NCBI RefSeq assembly: GCF_010470675.1
Contig: NZ_VOIQ01000001.1
Span: 186,001-250,000 of the forward strand
Direction of reading: 5' to 3'
From: Desulfovibrio sp. JC010
GTDB taxonomy: Bacteria; Desulfobacterota; Desulfovibrionia; Desulfovibrionales; Desulfovibrionaceae
DNA: 64,000 nucleotides
The position numbers and the translations under genes are program-made. Position 1 is the first letter of the stretch. The number at the start of each line of letters is the position of its first letter. Shown here piece after piece: positions 35,652-42,749 of the stretch. The notes beneath the pieces are model-generated. The model made no database searches. It worked only from the letters and a program-made list of their open reading frames with translations, and was not told the DNA's origin.

Positions 35652-35664
35652 TGTCAATTTGACA
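35652..35664. promoter_or_regulatory. Inverted repeat TGTCAA-T-TTGACA, probable MarR operator
   Basis: A perfect palindrome in the 120-bp divergent region between the marR-type and methyltransferase genes. A third TTGACA follows at 35671. The site would let bound repressor block both promoters. Confidence 0.6.
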
Positions 35665-35670
35665 ACAAGG

Positions 35671-35699
35671 TTGACAAAATAAAATTTCATCCCTATTTC
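35671..35699 (+). promoter_or_regulatory. Sigma-70-type promoter for the methyltransferase gene
   Basis: A perfect -35 TTGACA, 17-bp spacing and a weak -10 TATTTC, 31 bp before the ATG at 35731. The -35 lies seven bases from the palindrome, in a position suited to repression. Confidence 0.5.
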
Positions 35700-35730
35700 T
35701 GAATTCAACACAAACCACAGGAGACAAAAA

Positions 35731-36177
35731 ATGAAGTTTTATCCACTCCCCCCAATACTCTTTTTCTTCAGCGTTTTTATGATCGTTATAGCTTCAATGG
35801 CGGACATCACTCCCATCAGCAGGCCTGATTATCTCAAATGGACAGGTTGGTTTCTGATCGTAACAGGAACGGTTTTCTGCTATTCCGGTTCCATTCTGTT
35901 CAGCAGGCAGAAGGCCAACATTGACACCTTCAAGGACCCAAACAAGCTGGTGGTCAGCGGTCCGTTCAGGGTAAGCCGCAATCCCATGTACGTAGGTATG
36001 GTTGCAGCTCTGCTGGGTACCAGTCTTGCGGCAGCCACTTACGTGGGAATCGCGTTCCTGCTGCTGTTCGTGATGATTGTGGCAACGGTCTACATACCCT
36101 TTGAGGAAGGACGTATGCTTGCTGTTTTCGGCAGGGAATATGAGGAGTATTGTTTGAAAGTAAGGCGTTGGCTGTAA
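35731..36177 (+). CDS. Isoprenylcysteine carboxyl methyltransferase-like membrane protein
   Basis: A 148-residue integral membrane protein with about four helices. The C-terminal half has the ICMT/PEMT signature: VVSGPFRVSRNPMYVGMVAA in the cofactor region, then FEEGRMLAVFGREYEEYCLK and VRRWL at the end. Members transfer methyl from S-adenosylmethionine to lipids, isoprenoid groups or small molecules; bacterial homologues mostly have unknown substrates. AGGAGA precedes the ATG, a MarR gene is divergent and a strong terminator follows, so it is a single-gene MarR-controlled unit. Confidence 0.88.
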   Translation: MKFYPLPPILFFFSVFMIVIASMADITPISRPDYLKWTGWFLIVTGTVFCYSGSILFSRQKANIDTFKDPNKLVVSGPFRVSRNPMYVGMVAALLGTSLAAATYVGIAFLLLFVMIVATVYIPFEEGRMLAVFGREYEEYCLKVRRWL

Positions 36178-36181
36178 AAAC

Positions 36182-36220
36182 AACAGGGTCGGAAGAGTGA
36201 GCTTCCGACCCTGTTTTCTT
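36182..36220. terminator. Intrinsic terminator after the methyltransferase gene
   Basis: Perfect 14-bp arms, AACAGGGTCGGAAG and its complement, with a six-base loop. TTTTCTTT follows on the plus strand and GTTGTTTTT on the minus strand, so it could serve apbE as well. Confidence 0.9.
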
Positions 36221-36386
36221 TCATGGGGACGAGGTGGAGTCCCATGTATTGAGGATGTCGTATTCCGGACTGCTGCGTTGTTGCCCTGAACGGAATGAAC
36301 GTTCCGTCCCTTACAGTATGCAGGGAACCTTTCATTTAGGAGGTATTATTCAGTTCCCCGACTTCCGGAATCGACTTTTATATCTT

Positions 36387-37436
36387 TTAAATCCCGACCT
36401 GAGCTTCCCAGTTGCGGGAATCCAGCTTCACACCGGAAGCACTGGCGATCAGGCATTCACTTTCTTTTTGCCCATTGATAAAGCGGAGAGCTTCCTTCGG
36501 ATTCATGGCAAATGCCGAAGTGGAAAGCGCGTCCGCCTCCATGACTGATGGAGCCACAACCGAAAGGCTGAGCTGGCAGCCATGGTGTGATGGAGCAAAA
36601 TGCGCGTTTTCAGGGTTTGGAACATGAAACCGGGTGCGCTCGGCATCAAAGTAGAATTCACTGCCGCCGGAAGTAGCTACAGCAGAGTCCTTAAGCCTGA
36701 TTACAGCCGGGAACCCTCCTTTACCGGAAAGGCTCTCAATGGCGACAATCCAAGGCTGCCCCGGAGCACGCTCACCACGGGCGCGGATATCCCCGCCTGC
36801 GGTGATCAGGTGGTTCTCCACGCCGAATTCAGCCATAAGGTCCGAAGCGCGGTCCACGATATATCCACGCCCGATGCCGTCAAGGGTCACGGACATGGAA
36901 CTTCTTTCAAAGCTGATTCCGCTCTTGGAAACATGGACAAAACCGGAACCGACAAGAGCCAGCGCATCATCGAGATCACTCTGGCTGAGCATCAGTCTTC
37001 CCTTGGGGGCACGGTTTTTCTGCAGCATTTCCAGTACAGGCAGCACAGTGGCATCGAATGTTCCGTTGGAGTGGTGATAGTAAGCCTGCGCTTTGCCCAT
37101 CACCTCAAGGAGTTCGGGAGCTACATCGCTCAGTTTTCCGGTTTCGTTAAGCTCGGAAACCGGAGTACCGGGCCGATGACGGTCAAAGATTGCGGTAAGA
37201 CGTTCCATCTCGCTGAAAGCCGAAGCCACAGCTGTTTCAGCCGCATCTTTGGAAAGGTGCAGGGCAACAACAGTGACCTGTGTTCCCATGAGAAAACGAC
37301 TGGCACTGATTTTATGTCTCCTGTCACCGATGCGCAAAGTATCGGCCAGTTTTAATGCCGCACCCAGCGGATGGGCAATAGAGGCCGCCTTTGCACCAAG
37401 TGATTGAACGAATGAACGTCTGACCGCATTTTCCAT
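36387..37436 (-). CDS. apbE: FAD:protein FMN transferase, last gene of the rnf operon
   Basis: A 349-residue ApbE-type enzyme that attaches FMN from FAD to a Thr in RnfG (and usually RnfD). Core motifs are FLMGTQVTVVALHLSKDAAE, FDRHRPGTPVSELNETG, YYHHSNGTFDATVLPVLEML, VTLDGIGRGYIVDRASDLMA with the flavin site, ENHLITAGGDIRARG, and the late SVMEADALSTSAFAMNPKEA. The N-terminus MENAVRRSFVQSL is twin-arginine-like but the hydrophobic part is weak, so export by Tat is only possible. It begins 11 bp after rnfB with AGGGA upstream. Placement at the end of rnf fits its role in maturing the complex. Confidence 0.94.
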   Translation of the reverse strand: MENAVRRSFVQSLGAKAASIAHPLGAALKLADTLRIGDRRHKISASRFLMGTQVTVVALHLSKDAAETAVASAFSEMERLTAIFDRHRPGTPVSELNETGKLSDVAPELLEVMGKAQAYYHHSNGTFDATVLPVLEMLQKNRAPKGRLMLSQSDLDDALALVGSGFVHVSKSGISFERSSMSVTLDGIGRGYIVDRASDLMAEFGVENHLITAGGDIRARGERAPGQPWIVAIESLSGKGGFPAVIRLKDSAVATSGGSEFYFDAERTRFHVPNPENAHFAPSHHGCQLSLSVVAPSVMEADALSTSAFAMNPKEALRFINGQKESECLIASASGVKLDSRNWEAQVGI

Positions 37437-37447
37437 GACTTAAGTCC

Positions 37448-39562
37448 CTATTCCTTGCCCAGCTCGCTGAACTTCTGCACGTCGGAATCCTGTGCGTATT
37501 CCGCACCGGCTTCGGCATCGTAGCAGGTCAGGCCACAGCGCAGGCAACGGCTGCCTTCCTTGCGGGCTGCTTCGTAGACAATGGAGCCCTTAACCTCTTC
37601 CTTGAATGTGGAACGGCGTTCTTCAACAGTGATCTCCGGAACGTTAATTCTGGGGATGGTGTAGGTAACGTCCATATTCTTGAGGATGGATTCGGGGATA
37701 ACGCGCAGCTGCGGGTTAACAGGCTCGGGGATCGCACCATCAGTGATAAAGTGATGGATTCCACGCGCTGCCATGCGTCCGTCAGCAACGGCCTGAATGA
37801 TAATGGAACGGCCTGTGTGCAGCTCGCCGCCAACGAAAACGCTGGGCACGCTAGTCTGCATGGAGGTCTTGTCGCAATCAATTCCGCCGGTCTTCTTGTT
37901 CAGCTTGAAGGGAATTTCACCTTCAGCATTCATGAACGGGGTCATGTCCGGCACACGGTCGGTGGCAATTACAATGAGGTCGGCATCAATGGTCTGCTCG
38001 GTACCTTCAACAGGCAGGGGTTCGCCAAGGGCCTTCTTGGGGTCCTTGTACTGTACTTCAATATATTCAACGCCTGTGACCTTGCCGTTTTCCGCGATAA
38101 AGCGGGAAGGCTTGGTCAGGAAGAGCAGCTCACTGCCCAGTTCGGAGGCGCGTTTAACTTCGTTCTTGTTGGCGGACATCTTACGCTGGATGCAGCCTAC
38201 GAGGGAGGTCACATCGCAACCGAGACGCGCGCCGCTGCGCACAACGTCCATGGCGGTGTTGGTATCGCCGATGACCACAACTTTCTTACCCTTGAGATCG
38301 TTGATGGATTTGCCTACTTCCTCAAGGAAAGTGACCGCGTCCATGACGCCTTCGGCATCTGCGTTCTCAAGCTCCAGAGCAGGAACTTTCCAGGCCCCGG
38401 TGGCAATGAATACAGCTTCATAGCCGTCACGCTCAAGTGTTTCAAAGGTGATATCCTTACCGAATTCAACACCGTTCTGCACCTCAACGCCGAGGTCGAG
38501 AATAGTCTGAACTTCCCAGTCCACTACCTTAGAAGGCAGACGGTATTCGGGAATAATACCCTTCATCATACCGCCGATCTCTTCACGCTTTTCAAAGATC
38601 ACGGGTTCATGACCGATACGGCGCAGGAAGTAGGCTGCGGAAAGACCTGCGGGACCACCGCCGATGATAGCCACTTTGTGACCGGACGGCGGGTTGCAGT
38701 TCAGGTTTACGCGGTTGCCGGAATTCATTTCCCAGTCAGCCACGAAACGGTGCAGGGTGTGGATGGCCACACCGTCGTCAGCGATGTTGCGGCGGCAGAT
38801 GGTTTCGCAGGGTGCGGGGCAGAGACGGCCCACAGCCAGCGGCAGCGGGTTGCGTTCCTTCATGGTCAGCAGTGCGCCGCGCATGTCGCCGTTTTTCATC
38901 TGGTTGATATAGGTACGGACGTCGATCTGGGCCGGGCATTTCTGCATGCACGGAGCCAGACAATCGTCGATTTTATTAAGATGGAGCAGGTCCATGGTCA
39001 TGCCGGACACACGGATAGCTCCGGTGGGGCAGACTTCAGCGCATTTACCGCAGGAAACGCAGGCGTTCATGTCTACAACAGGCACGCCCTCTTCGTTGAG
39101 GCGGATAGCGTCGAAACCGCAGACCTTTACGCAGGAACCGAGGCCGAGGCAGCCGAGACCGCAGGATTTTTCACCGCCGTAAAGCAGTGCTTCCGCGCGG
39201 CAGTCTTCAACACCTTCGTAATCGAAGAGCAGGTTCGCACGGGAACCGCCGGTGCAGATGTTGTTGGCAACCTTGGGTTCCTTGAAAGTAGCTTCAAGGC
39301 CCATGATAGACGCGATATTTTCAGCAATCTCAGGACCGCCGGCAACGCAGATTTCGGGAGCGGCTTCACCTTTTACAATTGCGCCTGCAGCAGCGTTACA
39401 ACCGGGGTAACCGCAGCCACCGCAGTTTGCGCCGGGAAAACATCCTTCGACTTCAGCGATGCGGGGATCTTCCTCCACATGCAGAACCTTGGATGCTGCA
39501 GCCAGTACGGCTGCGGCGGTTAGACCGAGCAGGAACAGGACCAGAATAGAAGAAGTAACCAT
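37448..39562 (-). CDS. rnfB: RnfB fused to a GltD-like flavin/pyridine-nucleotide oxidoreductase
   Basis: 704 residues against about 180-330 for ordinary RnfB. Residues 1-24 form a membrane anchor. Cys41, Cys47, Cys50 and Cys55 form the RnfB-specific 4Fe-4S site (NCGGCGYPGC). Two further cysteine quartets follow, 134/138/144/148 and 168/171/174/178 (CVSCGKCAEVCP). From about residue 200 the chain is a GltD-type module: six Cys for N-terminal clusters (CLAPCMQKCP, LCPAPCETICRR), an FAD site VAIIGGGPAGLSAAYFLRRI at about 297, and a second Rossmann segment VVVIGDTNTAMDVV at about 428. There GxGxxA is altered to GDTNTA and the NADP-type YRR motif of relatives is replaced by GCIQRKM. The C-terminal RCLRCGLTC resembles another cluster. 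Probably the electron entry subunit; AAGGAG precedes the ATG. Confidence 0.95.
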   Translation of the reverse strand: MVTSSILVLFLLGLTAAAVLAAASKVLHVEEDPRIAEVEGCFPGANCGGCGYPGCNAAAGAIVKGEAAPEICVAGGPEIAENIASIMGLEATFKEPKVANNICTGGSRANLLFDYEGVEDCRAEALLYGGEKSCGLGCLGLGSCVKVCGFDAIRLNEEGVPVVDMNACVSCGKCAEVCPTGAIRVSGMTMDLLHLNKIDDCLAPCMQKCPAQIDVRTYINQMKNGDMRGALLTMKERNPLPLAVGRLCPAPCETICRRNIADDGVAIHTLHRFVADWEMNSGNRVNLNCNPPSGHKVAIIGGGPAGLSAAYFLRRIGHEPVIFEKREEIGGMMKGIIPEYRLPSKVVDWEVQTILDLGVEVQNGVEFGKDITFETLERDGYEAVFIATGAWKVPALELENADAEGVMDAVTFLEEVGKSINDLKGKKVVVIGDTNTAMDVVRSGARLGCDVTSLVGCIQRKMSANKNEVKRASELGSELLFLTKPSRFIAENGKVTGVEYIEVQYKDPKKALGEPLPVEGTEQTIDADLIVIATDRVPDMTPFMNAEGEIPFKLNKKTGGIDCDKTSMQTSVPSVFVGGELHTGRSIIIQAVADGRMAARGIHHFITDGAIPEPVNPQLRVIPESILKNMDVTYTIPRINVPEITVEERRSTFKEEVKGSIVYEAARKEGSRCLRCGLTCYDAEAGAEYAQDSDVQKFSELGKE

Positions 39563-39589
39563 AACTAAATATTCTCCTTGCTTAACCTG

Positions 39590-40165
39590 TTAGGCAACCA
39601 TGCCCTTGAAGGCGAAAAAGATCAGGGACATGACTCCGGCAGTAATCAGGGCGATAGGCACGCCTCTGAAGACATGGGGAACCGGAGCAACGTCCAGACG
39701 CTCACGAATGGATGAGATAATGACCAGCGCGATGAGAAAACCGATACCGGAAGCCAGACCGTACATCATGGACTTCAGGAAAGAGTACTCATTGCGCTGA
39801 ACCATAATCGCTACACCGAGCACCGCGCAGTTGGTGGTGATCAGGGGCAGGAAGAGGCCCAGAGACTTGTACAGAGGCGGGATGACCTTTTTGAGGAACA
39901 TCTCGACAAACTGTACCAGTGAGGCGATGACCAGAATGAAGACAATGGTCTGCAGATACTCAATGCCGTAAGGGATGAGTATGAACTGGTGCAGGGGCCA
40001 GGTGATGGCGGTAGCCATCAGGGTAACAAATATAACTGCTCCACCCATTCCGAGCGCAACATCGGTGGACTTGGAGGTGCCCATGAAGGGACATGCGCCA
40101 AGGTACTGAACCAGTACGATGTTGTTGATGAAAATGGCGGAGATAAAAAGCAGAAAGTATTCCAT
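39590..40165 (-). CDS. rnfA: Rnf complex membrane subunit RnfA
   Basis: A 191-residue integral membrane protein with about six helices, homologous to NqrE. It starts MEYFLLFISAIFINNIVLVQ and has YLGACPFMGTSKSTDVALGM, LGLFLPLITTNCAVLGVAIM and the end VPIALITAGVMSLIFFAFKG. The conserved Cys in LGACPFMG and TTNCAVLG match the residues that hold the intramembrane Fe-S centre between NqrD and NqrE. It is 14 bp from rnfE, with GGGGAGAG before the ATG. It takes part in the redox-coupled ion pathway together with RnfE. Confidence 0.96.
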   Translation of the reverse strand: MEYFLLFISAIFINNIVLVQYLGACPFMGTSKSTDVALGMGGAVIFVTLMATAITWPLHQFILIPYGIEYLQTIVFILVIASLVQFVEMFLKKVIPPLYKSLGLFLPLITTNCAVLGVAIMVQRNEYSFLKSMMYGLASGIGFLIALVIISSIRERLDVAPVPHVFRGVPIALITAGVMSLIFFAFKGMVA

Positions 40166-40179
40166 TTTAACGCTCTCCC

Positions 40180-40866
40180 CTATTTATCCTTAAGATCTTG
40201 AATGCCGCCGCAGGCACCGCAATGTGCGCAGCCGGAGTTCATTACATCAGGTACGGTCTCGCCTTTCTTGCGGCTCTGGTATCTGTTGAAGGCGTTCATG
40301 CCCGCTAAGATGACACCGAGACCGACAAATGCGCCGGGGGCCATAACCATGAATTCAGCGGGCTGGAAGCTTTCCCACATGACCGGGACACCGAAAACGG
40401 TTCCGGCACCGAGGACTTCGCGCACAGCACCGAGAAAAGTCAGGGAGGCGGCAAAACCGATTCCCATGCCCAGTGCATCGGCAATGGAGAGGATTACTCC
40501 GTTCTTGGAAGCGAATGCTTCCGCACGCCCGAGGATCAGGCAGTTAACAACAATCAGCGGAACAAAAATGCCCAGCTTCTGGTAAAGCGGATATGCGTAG
40601 GCCTGCATGAGCAGCTCAACCGTAACAACCAGTGATGCGGTGATAACGATGAAGCAGGCGATACGTACTTTCGCGGGAATAATTTTTCTGATGCTGGAAA
40701 TGATCAGGTTGGACATGGTCAGAACAAAGATGACCGCCATACCCATGCCGAGGCCGTTCTCCGCAGAGGAAGTAACAGCCAGTACCGGGCACAGCCCCAG
40801 CAGAACCCTGAACGGAGGCAGCTCGTCCCAGAGTCCTTTTACGAATTCTTTTACTAAACGGCTCAT
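40180..40866 (-). CDS. rnfE: Rnf complex membrane subunit RnfE
   Basis: A 228-residue NqrD homologue with about six membrane helices. Typical stretches are FVKGLWDELPPFRVLLGLCP, LAVTSSAENGLGMGMAVIFV, LGIFVPLIVVNCLILGRAEA and ADALGMGIGFAASLTFLGAV. The Cys in LLGLCPVLAVT and VVNCLILG are the equivalents of those in RnfA. An added C-terminal tail (NSGCAHCGACGGIQDLKDK) carries three Cys in a CxxCxxC arrangement that enteric RnfE does not have, so a metal or extra redox site is possible. AAGGAG precedes the ATG. Confidence 0.95.
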   Translation of the reverse strand: MSRLVKEFVKGLWDELPPFRVLLGLCPVLAVTSSAENGLGMGMAVIFVLTMSNLIISSIRKIIPAKVRIACFIVITASLVVTVELLMQAYAYPLYQKLGIFVPLIVVNCLILGRAEAFASKNGVILSIADALGMGIGFAASLTFLGAVREVLGAGTVFGVPVMWESFQPAEFMVMAPGAFVGLGVILAGMNAFNRYQSRKKGETVPDVMNSGCAHCGACGGIQDLKDK

Positions 40867-40875
40867 GGTGTCTCC

Positions 40876-41445
40876 TTAAGAGTTCTTCCAGATGTTGGTG
40901 ATCTCAGGCTTGATGGACTGGTAGGTCTCGATGGCCTTGCGCACAGCGTCAACAGTACCCACGGAGGAGTAAGTCGCCCCGGCAATGGAGTCGATATCTC
41001 CGCCCTTCTTGGATACCTGCATGGAATCAAGACCGTGGCCTTTGAACTTATCGGTAAAAGACGGCTTCATAACCTTATCACCGAGACCGGGGGTCTCAGT
41101 CTGGGTGGTGATGCCGATGCCGATCAGCTGATCTTCATTAACATCAAAACCGACCATGACGCCGATGTCGCCGGAGTAACCGGGAGCAAAAGCTTCAAGA
41201 GCGATACCGACCAGCTTGCCGTCCTTCATGGCCGGGAAGACAGTCACGTCTTTTATTTTCACACGTTCTTTAATGGGATCGTTGTCACGATTCTCAAGTA
41301 CGGAGAGCAGCGCGGGACCCTGTACGTAAGTCAGGACCTGCTGTTCGATCTGGGATTTGGTGGCCTGCTTCAGGTTAACCAGCACCGCACCGGAAGTGGC
41401 ACAGATGATGGAGAGGACCACGAGCATATGAAGTATTTCGCGCAT
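40876..41445 (-). CDS. rnfG: Rnf complex flavoprotein subunit RnfG
   Basis: A 189-residue subunit with one N-terminal membrane helix (ILHMLVVLSIICATSGAVLV) and a periplasmic FMN_bind domain (GYSGDIGVMVGFDVNEDQLI, GIGITTQTETPGLGDKVMKP). The flavinylation motif SIAGATYSSVGTVDAV keeps the acceptor Thr of the S/A-G-A-T-x-S consensus, so ApbE can attach FMN by a phosphoester bond. It receives electrons on the periplasmic side, close to the pentaheme cytochrome. The gene lies 3 bp after rnfD, with GGAGG upstream. Confidence 0.95.
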   Translation of the reverse strand: MREILHMLVVLSIICATSGAVLVNLKQATKSQIEQQVLTYVQGPALLSVLENRDNDPIKERVKIKDVTVFPAMKDGKLVGIALEAFAPGYSGDIGVMVGFDVNEDQLIGIGITTQTETPGLGDKVMKPSFTDKFKGHGLDSMQVSKKGGDIDSIAGATYSSVGTVDAVRKAIETYQSIKPEITNIWKNS

Positions 41446-41448
41446 GAC

Positions 41449-42420
41449 TTACTTGCCTCCGAAAGGTTTGGGACGCACGCGGTCCAGCAGGGGGGTAAGC
41501 AGGTTTGCCACCATGATGGCAAAAGGCACGCCGTCGGGATAAACACCGTAAACCCGGATAATGATGACCATAGTTCCGGCAATGAGTCCGAAAAGGACCT
41601 GCGGAATGATTCCCACCGGGCTGGAAGCCACATCAGGAGCGAGGAAGAAAGCCCCGAACATCACTGATCCGGTCAGCAGATGGAAAAGCGGGTTGGCGTA
41701 TACTTCAGGATCAATCATCCAGAAGATGGTCGCGGTAACAGTCACACCCACGAGGAAAGCAGCGGGAATGAAAAAGCGCACCCATTTGGTGGCGATGAGG
41801 AAAATACCGCCCGCCAGCACAGCGATGATCTGGGAAGCACCCAGTCCGCCGAGCTGTTTGCCGAGAAACAGATCAGTATAATTGAACTGCTCAAGGGTAT
41901 CGAGACCGAAGAACTTGAGCTGGTCCAGAGGCGCGTTGATCATGAAATGGGCAAGGTTGGCGTCAATATCCATGGCGGCAGGCCAGGAAAGACGGCAGAA
42001 TGCCCATGCAACCAGAGGCGCACAGATGGGGTTGCAGCCGAAGCCGCCGAAAACAGTGCGGCCCATGACGATGGTCAGTGCTGCACCGCAGCCCACCATC
42101 CACCACGGCGCGCCCGCAGGCAGCAGGAAGGCGAAGAGAATGCCTTCATAAAGGGCGGTGTAGTTATCTACATTAATGTCCCGTTCCTGCCACTTGAGCA
42201 TGAGAGCTTCGGTAAGAACGGCAACCGCGCCGGCCATACCCACAGTAGCGAGGGCAGGCAGGCCGAACATATTGAAAGCCATGAGCAGAGCGGGAACCAG
42301 AGCCAGAAGATGATACTGCATCATCTTCTCCACGGTGCGCTTGCTGCGCCAGTGCGGAGCAGGGGAAACCGTGAGTCTGACCGCAATGTCGGACATTGCT
42401 TTAATTACTGGAGGAGTCAT
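41449..42420 (-). CDS. rnfD: Rnf complex membrane subunit RnfD
   Basis: A 323-residue NqrB-family membrane protein with about eight to ten helices. It begins with the usual cytosolic SPAPHWRSKRTVEKMMQYHL and has TEALMLKWQERDINVDNYTA, LLPAGAPWWMVGCGAALTIV with MGRTVFGGFGCNP, and the end VYPDGVPFAIMVANLLTPLL with DRVRPK. At the place where RnfD proteins normally carry the flavinylation motif (S/T-x-A-T-P-L) this protein reads MINAPLDQLKFFG, so the acceptor Thr appears to be missing. The preceding intergenic region contains two modular repeats. CAGGA precedes the ATG. Confidence 0.94.
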   Translation of the reverse strand: MTPPVIKAMSDIAVRLTVSPAPHWRSKRTVEKMMQYHLLALVPALLMAFNMFGLPALATVGMAGAVAVLTEALMLKWQERDINVDNYTALYEGILFAFLLPAGAPWWMVGCGAALTIVMGRTVFGGFGCNPICAPLVAWAFCRLSWPAAMDIDANLAHFMINAPLDQLKFFGLDTLEQFNYTDLFLGKQLGGLGASQIIAVLAGGIFLIATKWVRFFIPAAFLVGVTVTATIFWMIDPEVYANPLFHLLTGSVMFGAFFLAPDVASSPVGIIPQVLFGLIAGTMVIIIRVYGVYPDGVPFAIMVANLLTPLLDRVRPKPFGGK

Positions 42421-42527
42421 ATTTTAAATCCTGTATGATTATTCAATCAATCTAAGATGCCTTCGGCGACACACCAGGTCTCACTCATCCGTAAAACTCG
42501 AAGCAACGCTTCTCGGTAACGGCTGCG

Positions 42528-42599
42528 AGGCCTGCCGGGGGCCTCAAACCCTTTTCCAAAAGGGTTTAAGAATCCCAAAACGTTTTAGTAAGCTTCGCA
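42528..42599. repeat. Modular intergenic repeat, copy 6 (variant A), between rnfC and rnfD
   Basis: GGCCTGCCGGGGGCC box (as in copy 4), then AAACCCTTTT and AAAAGGGTTT arms around two bases (42546-42567), AAGAATCCCAAAACG and AAGCTTCG. It faces copy 7 in inverted orientation. The two together fill most of the 329-bp gap inside the rnf operon. Confidence 0.85.
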
Positions 42600-42631
42600 T
42601 CGGTATTTTGCTTACCGTCTGCGGAAACGAA

Positions 42632-42742
42632 GCGGCGAAGCCTTAATAAAAGTTTTTGAAGAGTTCAGAGAAACTTTTTTTCAAAAAGTTTCTTTGGCCG
42701 CCGGAGGCGAACTCAATTCATCCAAAGCGCGAAGCGCAACAA
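42632..42742. repeat. Modular intergenic repeat, copy 7 (variant B), between rnfC and rnfD
   Basis: CGGCGAAGCC, AGTTTTTGAAGAG, a hairpin with 11-bp arms AGAAACTTTTT and complement (42669-42693), GGCCGCCGGAGGCG, and AAAGCGCGAAGCGCAACAA, ending 7 bp from the rnfC stop. The outer boxes are those of variant A but the hairpin sequence is different. Confidence 0.88.
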
Positions 42743-42749
42743 ACTGCCT

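Noticed and set aside
36223-36386. Possible small gene or riboswitch between the methyltransferase terminator and apbE
   Set aside because: Only small hairpins (for example CATGGGGAC with GTCCCATG at 36222-36246) are seen. No start signal and no known riboswitch core.
37751-39523. Long open frame on the plus strand (590 codons)
   Set aside because: It lies entirely antisense to rnfB, whose domains are unmistakable. It is a codon-bias shadow.
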